This document shows, one piece after another, positions 1-11,117 of a stretch of DNA of 55,488 bases; position 1 is the first letter of the stretch; every line of letters begins with the position of its first letter. The translations under genes were made by a program, and so were the position numbers. The stretch covers positions 1-55,488 of the forward strand of contig JADGJG010000062.1 in NCBI GenBank assembly GCA_027596195.1. The letters run 5' to 3'. The notes under the pieces were generated by a model. That model searched no databases. It was not told the origin of the DNA and was given only the letters and a program-made list of their open reading frames with translations. Source of the stretch: Podochytrium sp. JEL0797 (lineage: Eukaryota; Chytridiomycota; Chytridiomycetes; Chytridiales; Chytriomycetaceae).

Positions 1-52
1 CAGAAACAAATATAAAAAAACAGATGATACACGCACACGCACGCAAAGCCCC

Positions 53-3000
53 TCAACCCCACACATCCTCAATATACCGACTCTCCAAAAATTCCTCCAC
101 CTCCCCTTCCCCCATCCCACCAATCTGCACCACCACCTTCTCCAACGCGTGTCTCACATCCTTCGCCATCCCCCCCGCCGCTCCACAAACATACACCTTC
201 CCACCCCTCTCGTTCAACAACTCCCACAACAACACGCCTTGCTCCACAATCAAGTGCTGCACATACTTTTTGCGGTCCGTCTTGGAACGCGAGAAAGCGA
301 TATGCGATGCGGTTAACACGCGGTCTGTGACGTAGGTTTCGATTTCGCGTTGGTAGATGAAGTCGTCTTGGTTGCGACAGCCAAAGAAGAGGTAGGTTTC
401 GGAGGTGGGGGCGGTGAAGCCCTTGGCTTTGCGGTCTTGCAAGAATCCCTGTGAGAGAAAGACGCGTAATTATGTCAGCTCAGCGACCAGGCTAAACAGC
501 AAATAATATTGCACATACCATGAACGGAGCAATTCCAGTCCCCGCACACACCATAATCAATGGCACAGCCGCATCCTCGGGAGCTCTGAAACTGTCCTTG
601 CAGCTCTTGACATTTGCCGCCAATTTGACACCCTGCTTTCCCGCGACACGATGAAAGAACCCACTTGACTGGCCGAAATATGTTTTCCCACCCACAACAT
701 CCTCCACAACCCCCACCGCGAGCGACACCTTGTCCTTCATCACGAGAGGAGACGACGCGATCGAGTAGCGTCTTGGAACCATGGATGACACGCTGCAGAG
801 GAGCTCGGCGAGGGAAACGTTGACGGAGGGGTAGGAGGCCATGAGATCCAACAGTGTGCGGTTCTTTTTGAGGAACGCGTCGAATTCTTGTTTCGAGGCG
901 GGTGTGATGAGGAGTTTGAGCGCGTCTGCGGCGGAGACGTCGGAGGGTTGGAGCTTTTGGGCAAACAGGGATACGATGAGACGCGTGGGTGGGCTGAGGA
1001 GGTCGGCGCGGTGAGTCAACACGTGGCGGAGTGTGGTGGGGGTGTTGAGGGGGAGTGAAGCAGCAACGGAACGGGTCGAGGCGAGTGACGCAGTGTCGAT
1101 TTCGGTTGGGATGAACGTCGCGTCCAGAGCCAATCCGAGACCTTGTGCAACCGATTCAACGATTTCCGAGTCGTTCTGCGGGAATACTTCGAGGTGGTCT
1201 CCTGGAAGGTATCCCGAGCTGACTGAGATTTCGAGGTGACGAGTGGATCTGTGGGAGGCGGCTGTGTTTTGGAGTTCGCGGTTTTCGAGGAGGGTGGAAG
1301 TCAAGATGTTTTCGGCGTCGAGACGGGCAGAGGACCAAGCTGGGTCGTGGGGCTTCACGGTGGTGAACGAGAAACCGTCCGTGATGGCGACAGGCTTCGT
1401 TTCCTGCGTAGTGAGCGCTCCAAACTTGGAAGCAAATGTGTCGTACAACGACTGAGTGAATTCTGGCAATCGAGGCAGTTAGAATTATTCAAGAATCGGC
1501 GATTCCAATACACAACAACAAAAACAAGCCATACCAGCAAAATCGCCATCAATATCCTCATTCGCATCTCCCGCACCAGCATCCAGAAACCTCACACCAC
1601 CCAACTGCTCCAACGCGGCATTCACTTTGGTCGGGAAAGCCTGGTACGTTCTCCACTGCTTGTTCCCACACCCAAACACGCCGAAATGCACCCCCTTCAA
1701 CGGCTGTGCGTTCACAACCGATTCCGAAGACATCCATTTGTCAAACTCGCTCGCGTTGTCGGGTGGGGTGCCGTTGTACGTCGCAGTGACGACGAGGATG
1801 AGATGTCTGACGATGGCAGTGGCGGCAGCGCCGGGGCTGGATGGAGCAGTCGCGCTCTGAAGGAGTTCCGTGTGTTTGGACACGAATGCATCCAGGGAGG
1901 AAACAACTACGTCGTCGAACCCGAGTTTCTTGGCCTTCGCGGCAATCGTGTTGGCAAAATCGAGCGAGGTTCCAGAGTTGGTGCCGTACAACAGCGTAAC
2001 TGGTGGGAACGGGATGTTCATTGGCTTCAAGGAGGTCACGGAAGGTGGGGAAGCTGCGGATCCAACGACGGAACCTTTCAGGTCAGCCACGATGGTCTTG
2101 TTTGGCGCTGGCAAATTCGTCTGTGGCTTGACCCTCATCCACATGTTGACGGGTGCAGTGGTTGGGTTGTTCGGGTCGTACGACACGGCGGAAGCGTCCA
2201 CCGTTTCGAATCGGAACTTGCGCAGGAACTTGGCGAGTCCGATTTTGGCTTCCTGCATGGCAAACTGGCGACCAATGCATCCGCGTGGGCCGATGGAGAA
2301 GGGGAGCCACGAGTAGATGCTGCGTTTCGATTCGTTTTCGGGGAGCCAGCGGTCTGGGTCGAAGGTTTCGGGAGATTCAAACACGTCGGGGTTGTGGTGC
2401 ATTGCGTCTGTTGCGCGTATGGATGAGGTGAATACGTGAAATTGAACGGATCATGCAATCGAAAATAACCTACCAACAGCAATGGTCGCTGGAGTTCCAC
2501 TCTTGACCGTGTAACCACCAGGAAGATGAACATCGCGACGAGCAACTTTCCCAACCACACGTAGGGGAGCGTGGTAACGAAGCGTCTCCTTCAAAACATG
2601 TACACGAGTTCGCTGATTTGCTTGTCCGACGGGTTCTCATCCGAGATACCCACGTTCACGATTTCTTGGAGACAGGCGGCAAGGATGGCGGGGTGTTGGT
2701 CAAGTTCGAAGAGGGCCTGTTTTTGGGGGTATGGTGAGCAATTGGGGGAAAGGCTCAGACTATGGCGTTTAATACCCATGAGAGCGTGTTGGAGGTAGTC
2801 TCGTGGCCAGCAATCAAAAAGGTCATGACTGCGGGAAAATGGCGGAATCAGAATGATGCTTTGCGAGAGCCCCCGATACGCTCAAAAGGGGGCAAGAAAC
2901 ACACCTTGGTCGCGAATCAACTCATCCGACATTCCCTTCCCTTCTTCCGTCTTTTCAACCAACATGTACGTCAGCAAATCTTGAGGGACATCCTCCTTGT

Positions 3001-4230
3001 TGGCAATTTGCTGCTTGCGGATCTTGACGACACCCTCCACGATCGAATGCATTAATTTGAGCTCACGTTCATAGCGATAGTTAGCACTGAGTGGGAGCGA
3101 CTTGTAAATCTAAAAGTATAAAATTGGAGTGAGTTGCGGATTCGATTCGAACAAGCAAAAACACGAAAACCCCACAAACCTTCATACTCTTTGCGCGATT
3201 CACACCCTCCTGCAAACAAAACTGCATTGACAAAATGAACGGATGAACGGGTCGGTCGATGTCATCCAACAGCCCGAAATCGTACCCGAATCCCGTCTTG
3301 CCGATCGTTTCAAACGTGAAATTCGTCATCCATCGGTTGATGAGCATCTTCTCACCGGACGACGCGTATTGGGCGAAAATGGCATTCGCTTTGTCAGCGA
3401 GGGTCGACATTTCCAGGGCGTATGCTTTGATGGCTTTCGGGGAGAAGGCGGGCATGAGGAGTTTGTGGCCAAGAACCCAATCGGCATCATCGGCTTCGCT
3501 GGTGAAGAGACCTTGACCTGAAAATTCGAGTGTGCGATATAAGGGAGTTTCGATCAGAATCCGACAAAGAGGAGGCGAGATTCTGTAGCGAAAAGCAGCT
3601 CCCCACCGCCAACTGGTTTCATCTCAGACAAGGGACTTCCTTCCACGCGTTTCCAAAAGTCTGGACCTTCCGTGGCAAAGAGTTCGGCGTATTTCGGGTG
3701 CGCGGTTTGGATTCTTTCGGTTCCCAAAATGTTGAGGCGAATCAAGGGACCATATGTGTTGAAAAGAGCGCGGAGTTGGTTCAAAGGGTCGGGAAACACG
3801 TCGTACAAGTTCCCTGTGATTAAAAATCAAAAAACGGGTTAATTGATAGCCCATGTGCGGGGATTTCTATATTGATCGAGTTGCTCACCAAATAGAAGGG
3901 ATCCGCGGGGACCAGGAATCGCCATTCCATACATTTCTGCAGCAACCACCACCACCAGGTCTTTGGCCTTGATCTCTTCGAATGAGGTGAGGGGGGTTCC
4001 ATGAATGTCGTTGAAGACGAGGGTGGGTGAATCGATCTTGAGGCGTTGGAGAACGTCGAAACGGAGAGCGTCAAGTGTTTTGTACTGCTGCAGGTCGAAC
4101 GTGTGGCCCTCCTGCCATGGGATCAAGTAAAGAAAAAAGTTGGAGATTAAAAGAAGCGGTAGGCGTTGCGACTCACTGTCTTGAAGTTCTCTTCGCGGCC
4201 AGCCGGGACAACAATCAGCGGGGTCGACAT
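53..4230 (-). CDS. Self-sufficient cytochrome P450 / NADPH-P450 reductase fusion (CYP505/CYP102 type)
   Basis: Ten exons by my splice reading: 4230-4177, 4111-3889, 3813-3607, 3517-3180, 3109-2905, 2828-2776, 2716-2474, 2407-1535, 1462-519, 448-53 (about 1178 aa). The P450 half shows the I-helix oxygen-binding motif AGHETTS, the K-helix ETLR and the haem loop FSIGPRGCIG with its Cys ligand. The reductase half follows in the order of bacterial BM3: FMN flavodoxin domain (LLYGTNSGTS), FAD site (RRYSIASSP), NADPH site (GTGIAPF) and a C-terminal YIEDVW. The family hydroxylates fatty acids at subterminal positions using NADPH, with both electron-transfer centres in one chain; no membrane anchor is seen. 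Two oddities: an N-terminal extension of about 83 residues before the usual PGP start, and a one-base frame break near 2592-2598 that must be bridged to join the exon halves. Identity is firm; substrate is inferred from the family. Confidence 0.92.
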
Positions 4231-4595
4231 TGTGCGAAAGGGTCTTTGTTGACAGTGTTTAGATGAATGAAGAGAAAGTGGGATTTTGTGTGAGGAGAGG
4301 TCGCGATGGGTTGATTGGTACATACCGGGGGGGTGTGTTTTTCCACAGGTTTTTTTTGCAGTGTCGACATTCGTCGTGCACATTCGCCACTCAGATGAAA
4401 TTACAAATCAAGGCTCAATTTGGCATCAATTTAAAGTGTCAATTTAGATTGACAACACAATGTTTTTCGTCATGCAAAGCGATAGCCCGTATAGAGTTGC
4501 GAACGAGAGTTCTGATCCTTGACGAGTGTCTTCATTTTGCAAAGTATTTACTCAAGAATTAAATATTCATTTTCGGTTCCTGCCACGACAGCACG
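4231..4595. other. Intergenic, 5' flank of the P450 gene
   Basis: AT-rich spacer between the P450 start codon and the end of the next minus-strand gene. It holds only short out-of-context open frames, and I see no conserved coding signal. It should contain the P450 promoter, but no clear TATA box or operator can be named. Confidence 0.5.
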
Positions 4596-5775
4596 TCATC
4601 GATCCTCTTCTTCCTCACTCTCACTCCAATCCGTATCGCCTTCGTAATATTGAACATCAAGATTCTTCAAACCACCCAAACACGCGACACCCAACGCATC
4701 CTTTCCACACCAAAGATTGGCAAGGTTTTGCAGCGGAGACAAGTTCAAGCTCTTTGTGTGAGGCACGATCGACTACTGGAGGTGGTAGCATTTGGCGAGA
4801 GGCGTCAGTTCACGCACTTTCGTGCTTCTGATGTGGAGGACCTCGAGGCTGGGTAAAAGAGACAGTGGGTGGATGTCGGCCAGTGTTAGTGGGGTGGATG
4901 ACGCGTCAAATACGCAGAGATGAATGCAGGGGACGAGAGGGGTCAAATCATGCAAAAAAGTGTGGCTGAAGTTCACACTTTCAATTTCCTTTAGTTGCGA
5001 AAAAGGTGCAATGCTCGTGAGCAAGGTGGCTGAAACATTGACGTCACGCAAACTTGGACATTGGGCAAGTGGTGTCAAATCAGACGCGTTGGCTTCCCTG
5101 ATGTTGATCCGTTCGAGTCTCGGCAGGCCCACCAAGGGTGCAATATCCGGCAACTGAGTATTAGAAAAGTCTGCGTCGCGAAGATTGCAAAGAAGCTGAA
5201 CAGCGGCAATGTCGGTGATATCGATGCCGGCGCAATGAAGCTCCTCGAGACTTGTCAAGCTCGCAAGTGGGTCGATGGAATTAACAAACGTGCCCGAAAT
5301 GTCGAGATATTTCAACTTTATCGACAGAGCCAAATCTCTGACTGAGGCAACGCGTGTCCCGTTGATATTCAGACGCGTCAAGTTGGCCAGAGTCGCGGAG
5401 ATGCCGCAACTGTTGGAACTGAGACATAAAACGCAGGTCGGAGAGATTTACGACTTCGAGCGATTTGAGATGTTTTGACAGGAGGGATAGCGATTCAACA
5501 CCAATGACGGAGGAAGAGAAGTCACATCGAGCCGTGCGGATGAATGGACCGATGCGAGAGGGATTCGCTTGAAGATCCGAGGTGTTGTGGGTACGGGGAA
5601 GGACCAGGACACATTTGGACAGGGAAAGAGGCGGGCGTGCGAGGTATTGACAGGTTGAGAGGAGGCGGAGGAGACATGTAGGAGATATGAAGTCGGCGAG
5701 TACGCGGTGGAACACGAGTAGTGTGTGGAGGGTGGGGTCATTCCGGGCATCGCGTTTGGTGGTCGACGCGAGCAT
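4596..5775 (-). pseudogene. Leucine-rich-repeat protein, reading frame broken twice
   Basis: The chain starts at 5775 with an alpha-helical, F-box-like N-terminus (about residues 10-45, weak). Regular 22-residue LRRs of the type LxxLxxLxIxxTxVxxIxPLAxL then run to a short acidic tail (SESEEEED) ending at 4596-4598. Two lesions are visible. The frame changes by one base near 5390-5400, between the first LRRs and the long LRR block. An in-frame TAG lies at 4773-4775, after which the same frame continues with LRR-like and acidic sequence. It is either a decaying gene or a gene with two assembly errors. Other broken relatives lie at 18.99, 20.7-21.95 and 25.99-26.3 kb. LRRs imply protein binding; the partner is unknown. 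Confidence 0.65.
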
Positions 5776-6036
5776 TTTTCGGACGAGAGTTTGTCAAGCA
5801 GGTACGCAAAACAGTTTTTATCTGTCATGTACGCGGTCCAACAGAGGGACAAATTTAACGTGAAAGTAGATGGATAAACGGATGCGATGGCTGAACCTTC
5901 GTGCACTTGTCAATCGGAATGAGATTTTGGATGGATTCGAACAAGTTCGCAAAAGTTCCAATTGCTTCGACGAGATTCGCGGAGAACAAACAATTTTTTT
6001 GATTTTGCGACTCGTCAACAAACATCCCCCAATCCG

Positions 6037-7864
6037 ATGGTCAAAAGCACAAAGTTCTACGATCTGCTCGAAGTGAGCCCAGGGGCATCCGAGGTAACCA
6101 GCTCTATTGATCCGCACCATACATTACCGAGAGATCACTCACCAACCAAACAAACAGTCCGAGCTCAAGAAGGCGTACCGCAAGCTCGCGCTCAAGTTTC
6201 ACCCGGACAAGAACCCCGGCGATGAGGTTGCGCACAACAAGTTTGTGGAGATTGGGCGTGCGTACGAGGTGCTCAGCGACGAACACAAGCGCGAGGTGTA
6301 CGACCGCTATGGCGAGGAGGGTCTCGAGAACGGCGGCGGGATGGGTGGAGGTGGAATGAACCCGGGTGATCTGTTTTCGCAGCTGTTTGGCGGAGGCGGG
6401 TGAGTGATACTTCGGTGATTGTCTGGGCCTTTTTTTGACAGTTTTCCAGGGGTGATCCATTCGGTTTCGGAGGAGGTCGTGGTGGGGGCAGGCCACAGGG
6501 TCCACGCAAGGGGAAGGATATGGCACATGCGCTGAAGGTAGTTTAATTGTGTTATTCTGTTGGAATCCGTTTTCTTATCGTTTTCGCATTATCCCAGGTG
6601 TCTCTCGAAGACCTCTACAAAGGCAAAACCTCCAAACTCGCCCTCCAAAAGCAAGTCCTCTGCACCCCCTGCGAGGGTCGCGGCGGCAAGGTCGGCGCCA
6701 TGAAGTCCTGTACCGGATGTGGAGGACGCGGAATCAAGATTGTTGTTCGTCAAATGGGTCCCATGATTCAGCAGATGCAGCAGACTTGCCCGGACTGTAA
6801 CGGAGAGGGAGAAATTATCAACCCCAAGGATCGGTGTACTAGCTGTAATGGAAAGAAGATTGCCAACGAGAGAAAGGTATGTGGGTGGCTGTCTGTGCGT
6901 TTGCGAGGATACGCAGCGATTCGACGACTCTGTCGGAGTGAAGCGAGACTGTTTGGTGGGGTTGCGTGGGGCGTGATCGCAAAGATTGATCCCGGCCAAT
7001 TAATCTGGTGTGCATTTGAAACGACGCTTCGAAACCTCCTCAAGCCCTCGGGGACATCTCGATTCGCATCATCAGAACTGTGTGAACGGCATATCAACGA
7101 ATTCTCTCGAATTCCCTCGAATTCCCTCGAAATTGGCATCCCTTCGCATTTGTTTCCCCTTCACATCATCTCACCCACGTCCCACACATTCCGTAGATCC
7201 TCGAAGTCTTCATCGACAAGGGCATGACGGACGGCCAAAAAATTGTCTTCTCCGGCGAAGGCGACCAAGCTCCCAACATCATCCCCGGAGACATCATCAT
7301 TGTTGTCGAAGAAAAGCCGCACGACCGGTTCAAGCGCAAGGGCTCCGACTTGTTCATTGACGTCCAGATTGACCTTCTCACGGCGCTTGCTGGAGGACAC
7401 TTTGCCGTGCCGCATTTGGACGACCGGGTGTTGATGGTGCAGATTCTGCCTGGGGAGGTGATTAAGCCAGAGGAGATCAAGTGTATTACTGGGGAGGGGA
7501 TGCCAATGTAAGTTTATTGATGTTTCGCGGTGTTTCGTGTGTGATTCCTTGATCTGATCTCTCCCCTCTCTTTTTTTCCCCACACAGCCACAAACGTCCC
7601 TTCGACAAAGGCAACCTCTACATCAAATTCGAAATCAAGTTCCCCGAATCCAACTGGGCCTCAGACGAGCAACTCAAAGCCCTTGAAGCGATCCTGCCGC
7701 CGCGCCCGACTCTCCCGACCTTTGCAGGAAAGGAAATTGAGGAAGTCATGCTTGCGGCTGTGGACCCGATGCACACTCGTCGGGCGGCCGGGGATGATAT
7801 GGATGAGGATGATGATGAGGAGGGACATGGACATGGGCCGAATGTGCAGTGTGCTCAGCAGTAA
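6037..7864 (+). CDS. YDJ1: Type I (DNAJA) Hsp40 co-chaperone, Ydj1-like, with CaaX box
   Basis: Six exons: 6037-6093, 6158-6399, 6450-6537, 6598-6876, 7197-7507, 7588-7864, giving 417 aa (yeast Ydj1 is 409). The order is J domain with HPD at residues 34-36, a Gly/Phe-rich linker, four CxxCxGxG zinc-finger repeats ([32 protein letters not shown]), the substrate-binding beta domain, an Asp/Glu-rich stretch, and a final CAQQ. CAQQ fits a farnesylation CaaX signal (yeast ends CASQ), so part of the pool should be ER or membrane bound. The protein stimulates Hsp70 ATPase and hands over unfolded clients. The fourth intron is long (320 nt) for this window. All junctions are GT-AG and in phase, and the start is the only ATG before the J domain. 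Confidence 0.95.
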
Positions 7865-8100
7865 AAGTTTTTGTGTGTTTGAGACTTTTTTTGTTTTTTG
7901 CCTGGAGTGGGTTTTGTGTGGCGGTGCACGTGCGCGCCAAAGAGAGAATATACACGTTTGATTTATACACTAATTTTTTTTGAAGCGTTTATTATCGGTG
8001 CTCGGCTTCACTGACGCTCGTTTTTGAAAATGAAGCGGGTTATTCATATACATATAAAATGAGGTTTTATTCACGCCTCTCAACTCAATCAACGCTTTTT

Positions 8101-8148
8101 TTACATTCCCAGCTTGGTAAAAAAGTCAGAAACGACTTGAGGCTTTAC
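8101..8148 (-). pseudogene. C-terminal remnant of a SnoaL-like array gene
   Basis: On the minus strand this reads VSDFFTKLGM-stop, matching the conserved ending of the intact array members (for example VTEFFAKLGM). The open frame upstream is unrelated, so only the last 15 or so codons survive. The array's TGAGG(C/T)TTTTATT element lies just downstream, as at the intact copies, which supports descent from a full gene. Confidence 0.6.
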
Positions 8149-8329
8149 TTTGGGCATTTCCACCCTTGCCAAGTGATCCGAAACTGCTTCAATTTGCTCA
8201 CATGCAGAGGAGAAGGTGCTAAGTGCGCCACAGCTGAGTGAATGAATCGAAATAGTTGTGATTCTTTGTCGTTGGTGGGCAAGCATTGCTAATATTTTTG
8301 AATATTTTAACAGAGATATAAATATATAA

Positions 8330-8343
8330 TGAGGCTTTTATTT
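8330..8343 (-). terminator. Conserved array 3' element with AATAAA
   Basis: Minus strand reads AAATAAAAGCCTCA about 45-55 nt past the stop codon. It contains a canonical AATAAA polyadenylation signal. The same element follows the other minus-strand copies. Confidence 0.6.
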
Positions 8344-8386
8344 GTATGTCAAGACAATTCCACACCACAATTACCGATATTTTTCC

Positions 8387-8797
8387 TCACATTCCCAACT
8401 TGACGAAAAAGTCAGTGAGGACTTGAGAGTCGTAAAAGTCCTTGATAGATACAATCAATCCGTGCTGGTTGACCTCGAACGTGGAAACAATTTCCCCCGT
8501 AGCCGAAACCCCAGCAATCGTCCCGACATTGACTGAACGATGAATCACAATCGTCTTATCTCCCTTTTGAAGCTCGTAAATCTCGTCCGCGTCAATCACT
8601 TGGCTTGAGCTATCAAAACCGGACAGGTATGCCTTGTATTCGGAGAAGTTCTTAGCGGGAAGGTTCAGGGAGGCTGGGCGGACGATGGCAGTGAAGGTGG
8701 ACTCGTCACACAAGGCGGAGAGCGCTTCCCAATTTCTCGAGTTGAGGGCCTCGTTGAGGTTGAGGACCGTGCGCAGAGCGAGGCTGGTTTGGGACAT
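8387..8797 (-). CDS. SnoaL/NTF2-like small protein, subfamily A, copy 1
   Basis: Single-exon gene of 136 aa. I take the start at MSQTSLALRTVL because every subfamily A copy begins with this block. The pattern is that of SnoaL-like polyketide-cyclase/ketosteroid-isomerase folds: an N-terminal helix (NEALNSRNWEAL), a mid-chain P-x-x-x-x-EYKAYL helix, then beta strands with a charged GDKTIVI segment and a C-terminal EVNQHGLIVSIKDFYDS strand. Such folds bind small ligands or act as isomerases, or serve as dimeric scaffolds. No catalytic residue can be assigned. It lies head-to-tail with relatives and shares their 5' and 3' elements. Fold assignment is by pattern only. Confidence 0.75.
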   Translation of the reverse strand: MSQTSLALRTVLNLNEALNSRNWEALSALCDESTFTAIVRPASLNLPAKNFSEYKAYLSGFDSSSQVIDADEIYELQKGDKTIVIHRSVNVGTIAGVSATGEIVSTFEVNQHGLIVSIKDFYDSQVLTDFFVKLGM

Positions 8798-8836
8798 TTT
8801 TTTCGGGACAACCACGGAATGGGGTCCCTCAAATAC

Positions 8837-8856
8837 ACAAGATGGGGTGGCAGTGC
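8837..8856 (-). promoter_or_regulatory. Second shared upstream block of subfamily A
   Basis: Minus strand reads GCACTGCCACCCCATCTTG, about 40-60 nt before the ATG. The same block occurs before the copies starting at 11118 and 13740, in both cases followed by TATTTGA. It may be the core promoter. Confidence 0.45.
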
Positions 8857-8865
8857 TATTTTGCC

Positions 8866-8881
8866 GGGTGTGTGTGGCTGG
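8866..8881 (-). promoter_or_regulatory. Array promoter element, CACCC-type box
   Basis: Minus strand reads CCAGCCACACACACCC, about 70 nt upstream of the copy 1 ATG. Closely similar GCCACACCCAC blocks precede the other subfamily A starts (11003, 13836, 14567, 15353), so it is a candidate shared activator site. Confidence 0.45.
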
Positions 8882-8902
8882 TTGTTTTGATTTGTTCGGA
8901 GT

Positions 8903-8990
8903 TCAGTCACTTGCCAAGCGATCCAAAAATGATTTGAGGTTGAGAGAAGCGGGGCGAACGACGCGAATAAAGGTGGAATTTTTTTGAGTG
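8903..8990 (-). pseudogene. Internal fragment of a SnoaL-like array gene
   Basis: Minus strand reads STFIRVVRPASLN, matching the ESTFxxIVRPASLN core of the intact copies, then runs out of homology before a stop. It is a small relic between copy 1 and the ISG12-like gene. Confidence 0.5.
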
Positions 8991-9216
8991 CATGTATGTG
9001 AAGAGTTGCACCGGGCAGGGGTAAAGCGCCACATAAGTGTTACTTTAATCTTCTTGAGTGAGAGCTTACTGCAATGACTGTTTATAAAACAAAATAAATC
9101 GATTTCACGTTGTTTTAAAGAACACATTTCATTTCCTGCACATTCAACAGCAAAAGGCAAACAAGCAACACATGCAATAAACAAGTACTCTCAGATTTGG
9201 TGCTTCCAAAAACCTG

Positions 9217-10092
9217 TCAAACTTGACGAGAGAAACGAAACCATTCCCACTCACGCGCTTCCTCTCTGTTGCAAATCAACCATCCACCCTTCTCAGCGCA
9301 CAAATACTTTCCGTGCTTGCTCTTGATCGCGACCCAATCTTCTTTACAACTCTTCTCAACCGTAAACAACTCCCAGTCAAGAATCCAGCGCTGAATCCCC
9401 ACACCTCCATCCGGATTGGCAGACAAGAACCCATCATGCCAACACATGATGGCCACCTGGTCCTCCCCGACCACAATGAAGCGAAACTGCTCCCAGCGCA
9501 GATAACCATGCGTACCGTGTGTAAAATGAAACGCATGCGCCGTGACCAAGCCTCCATGCCACGTAACAATGCCCACATGTTCAAGCCCGTCTGTCACAGA
9601 TCTTGAAAGACGACTTTCACTCGCAGCCACACCAGCTCCAACCCCAACACCCACTGCGGAACCGATCCCCGCCGAAGCTGCCACGCCAAGTCCCTTGGCA
9701 CCCACCGACTGCAGCAACGCGACCACCGATCCAGCAGCCACTGGATTCGCCGCACGCATCATCCCAGCCGCGACTGACCCCGCCACGATCCCACCCTCCG
9801 AAAACCCGATCCCAGCCACGGTGACGCCCGCCACGAACGGCGCGGCCACGGACGAAACGACAAACAGACTTTGTTCAATCGCATTTTGTGGCGCGATAAA
9901 CATGAGCTGCGTCTTGAGCGCTTCGTCAGAGTCGCCGCACGCTGCTTCCACTATCGAGCGCACTTGGGCGACGCCAACGCACTGGCGAGAGAAACCGATT
10001 TGCGTCTGGAGCGCGCCTTCGTGGTCGCCTTGACACACTTGCACAAGCGATTGCATCTGGCTCGCGATGGGGATGCTCTCGCAGTTGCCCAT
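9217..10092 (-). CDS. ISG12/IFI6-type membrane segment fused to a fascin-like beta-trefoil domain
   Basis: Single exon, 291 aa, start chosen at MGNC. Gly2 and Cys4 fit N-myristoylation plus palmitoylation. Residues 20-65 hold two short repeats (GDHEGALQTQ, GDSDEALKTQ). Residues 78-158 are Ala/Gly/Val-rich and hydrophobic, with the signature of interferon-inducible ISG12/IFI6-16 proteins (AGSVAAGMM ... SVVALLQSVGAKGL). Residues 172-291 read as fascin-like beta-trefoil repeats: EQFRFIVVGEDQVAI, WELFTVE, DWVAIKSKHGKYLCAE, EWEWFRFS. ISG12 proteins insert in mitochondrial, ER or nuclear membranes in animals; fascin-like modules bind actin or glycans. Function here is unknown. It sits inside the SnoaL array with no shared promoter element seen. 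Confidence 0.75.
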   Translation of the reverse strand: MGNCESIPIASQMQSLVQVCQGDHEGALQTQIGFSRQCVGVAQVRSIVEAACGDSDEALKTQLMFIAPQNAIEQSLFVVSSVAAPFVAGVTVAGIGFSEGGIVAGSVAAGMMRAANPVAAGSVVALLQSVGAKGLGVAASAGIGSAVGVGVGAGVAASESRLSRSVTDGLEHVGIVTWHGGLVTAHAFHFTHGTHGYLRWEQFRFIVVGEDQVAIMCWHDGFLSANPDGGVGIQRWILDWELFTVEKSCKEDWVAIKSKHGKYLCAEKGGWLICNREEAREWEWFRFSRQV

Positions 10093-11117
10093 ATGTAAAG
10101 TTTGTTTTTTTGACGCGGCAATTTTTTTTGGCTCGCGCGGGCGAGTCAAAAAAAAAATATAAGTTGGGAAAAGTTGGCAAAAAGTTGGGAAAAGTCTGGG
10201 CGAATATTCCCAAAATGTCCCCTCAAAAAAAGCCCCCCACCGTCTCCCGCACCCACTCATGCATAATAATTGGGGACAACAGCTTCGTACGTCTTCGCAG
10301 CACATTATTCACTGTGAGAATTTAACGCACACGTCTTCAAAACTCAACCAATATGACGAATGTGTGTGCGTTATCGAGCACGGTTCGAGTGCGTTTGCGT
10401 TGGTTGGTCAAATCACACACTCCCCAAAGGGAATCACTCGAGAAAGGTATCGATGAAATGCCATGCACGGGTGGCAGGCAGTGCCGTTTTGCGCAGGTCG
10501 GTCATTTCCAAACAGTTGCCAAGGCCGAGCGATCCAAAAATGCTTTGATTGGTTGTTTACGATAGAGAGAGAAGAAGGGGTTGGGATTAATAGATGTACT
10601 CCAATTAAAGCATTCAAGTATACCCAGAAAGTATCGCGCGTCACATGCTGTGCCACCCTTTGTGCGTCTCCACTCTGCTGCTGCCCTCCATGTGTTCTTT
10701 CTCCCTGTTTCTCCGGGGGGTGGATGTGGGCTTGTTCCGGATTTATCCGCGGTATAAATAGTTACCAAATCTATAAACGTAGACAATGTATGGACACAAT
10801 CAATTCGATCTGATCACCTTTTGCTGCCAGCAATGCCGAAAAACGATCTTAATATGCTCTTCTCGCTTCGCTGAATATCGATCATATACTTTAGAAAGGC
10901 GAATGGAACACTTGATAGAATTGTAGTACATAATCGAATTGCGTGCGAGTTTGGGTACTCGATCAGTGCTGCAAGTGACTGGAAATGACCGAAGCAAAGC
11001 AACCAGCCACACCCACTTGGCAAGCAGCAACCTTCAAAATTACACTGCCTCTCAGCCGCTGCACTGCCACCCCATCTTGGTATTTGATGGTACCCTTTTT
11101 CGTGTTTGCTCCGAAAA
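10093..11117. other. Long intergenic stretch, no gene seen
   Basis: AT-rich spacer upstream of two divergent genes. At 10160-10200 a short GTTGGGAAAA-type motif is repeated three times close to the ISG12-fascin start. At 10508-10545 a GCCAAGGCCGAGCGATCC block resembles flanking DNA near 8910. Open frames here are short and show no family resemblance. Confidence 0.5.
11003..11016 (+). promoter_or_regulatory. Array promoter element, CACCC-type box
   Basis: Reads CCAGCCACACCCAC about 100 nt upstream of the ATG at 11118. It is the best-preserved example of the element shared by subfamily A genes. Confidence 0.5.

Larger units (their letters stand above)
7865..8386. other. Intergenic with a decayed SnoaL-like gene tail
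   Basis: Apart from the remnant at 8101-8148 and its 3' element at 8060-8072, this stretch is AT-rich and non-coding. It contains the 3' flank of the DnaJ gene and the conserved 3' element of the next minus-strand gene (8330-8343). Confidence 0.5.

Noticed and set aside
1236..2426. 396-codon open frame on the plus strand
   Set aside because: It is the antisense of the P450-reductase exon, whose motifs are unmistakable; it has no motif of its own.
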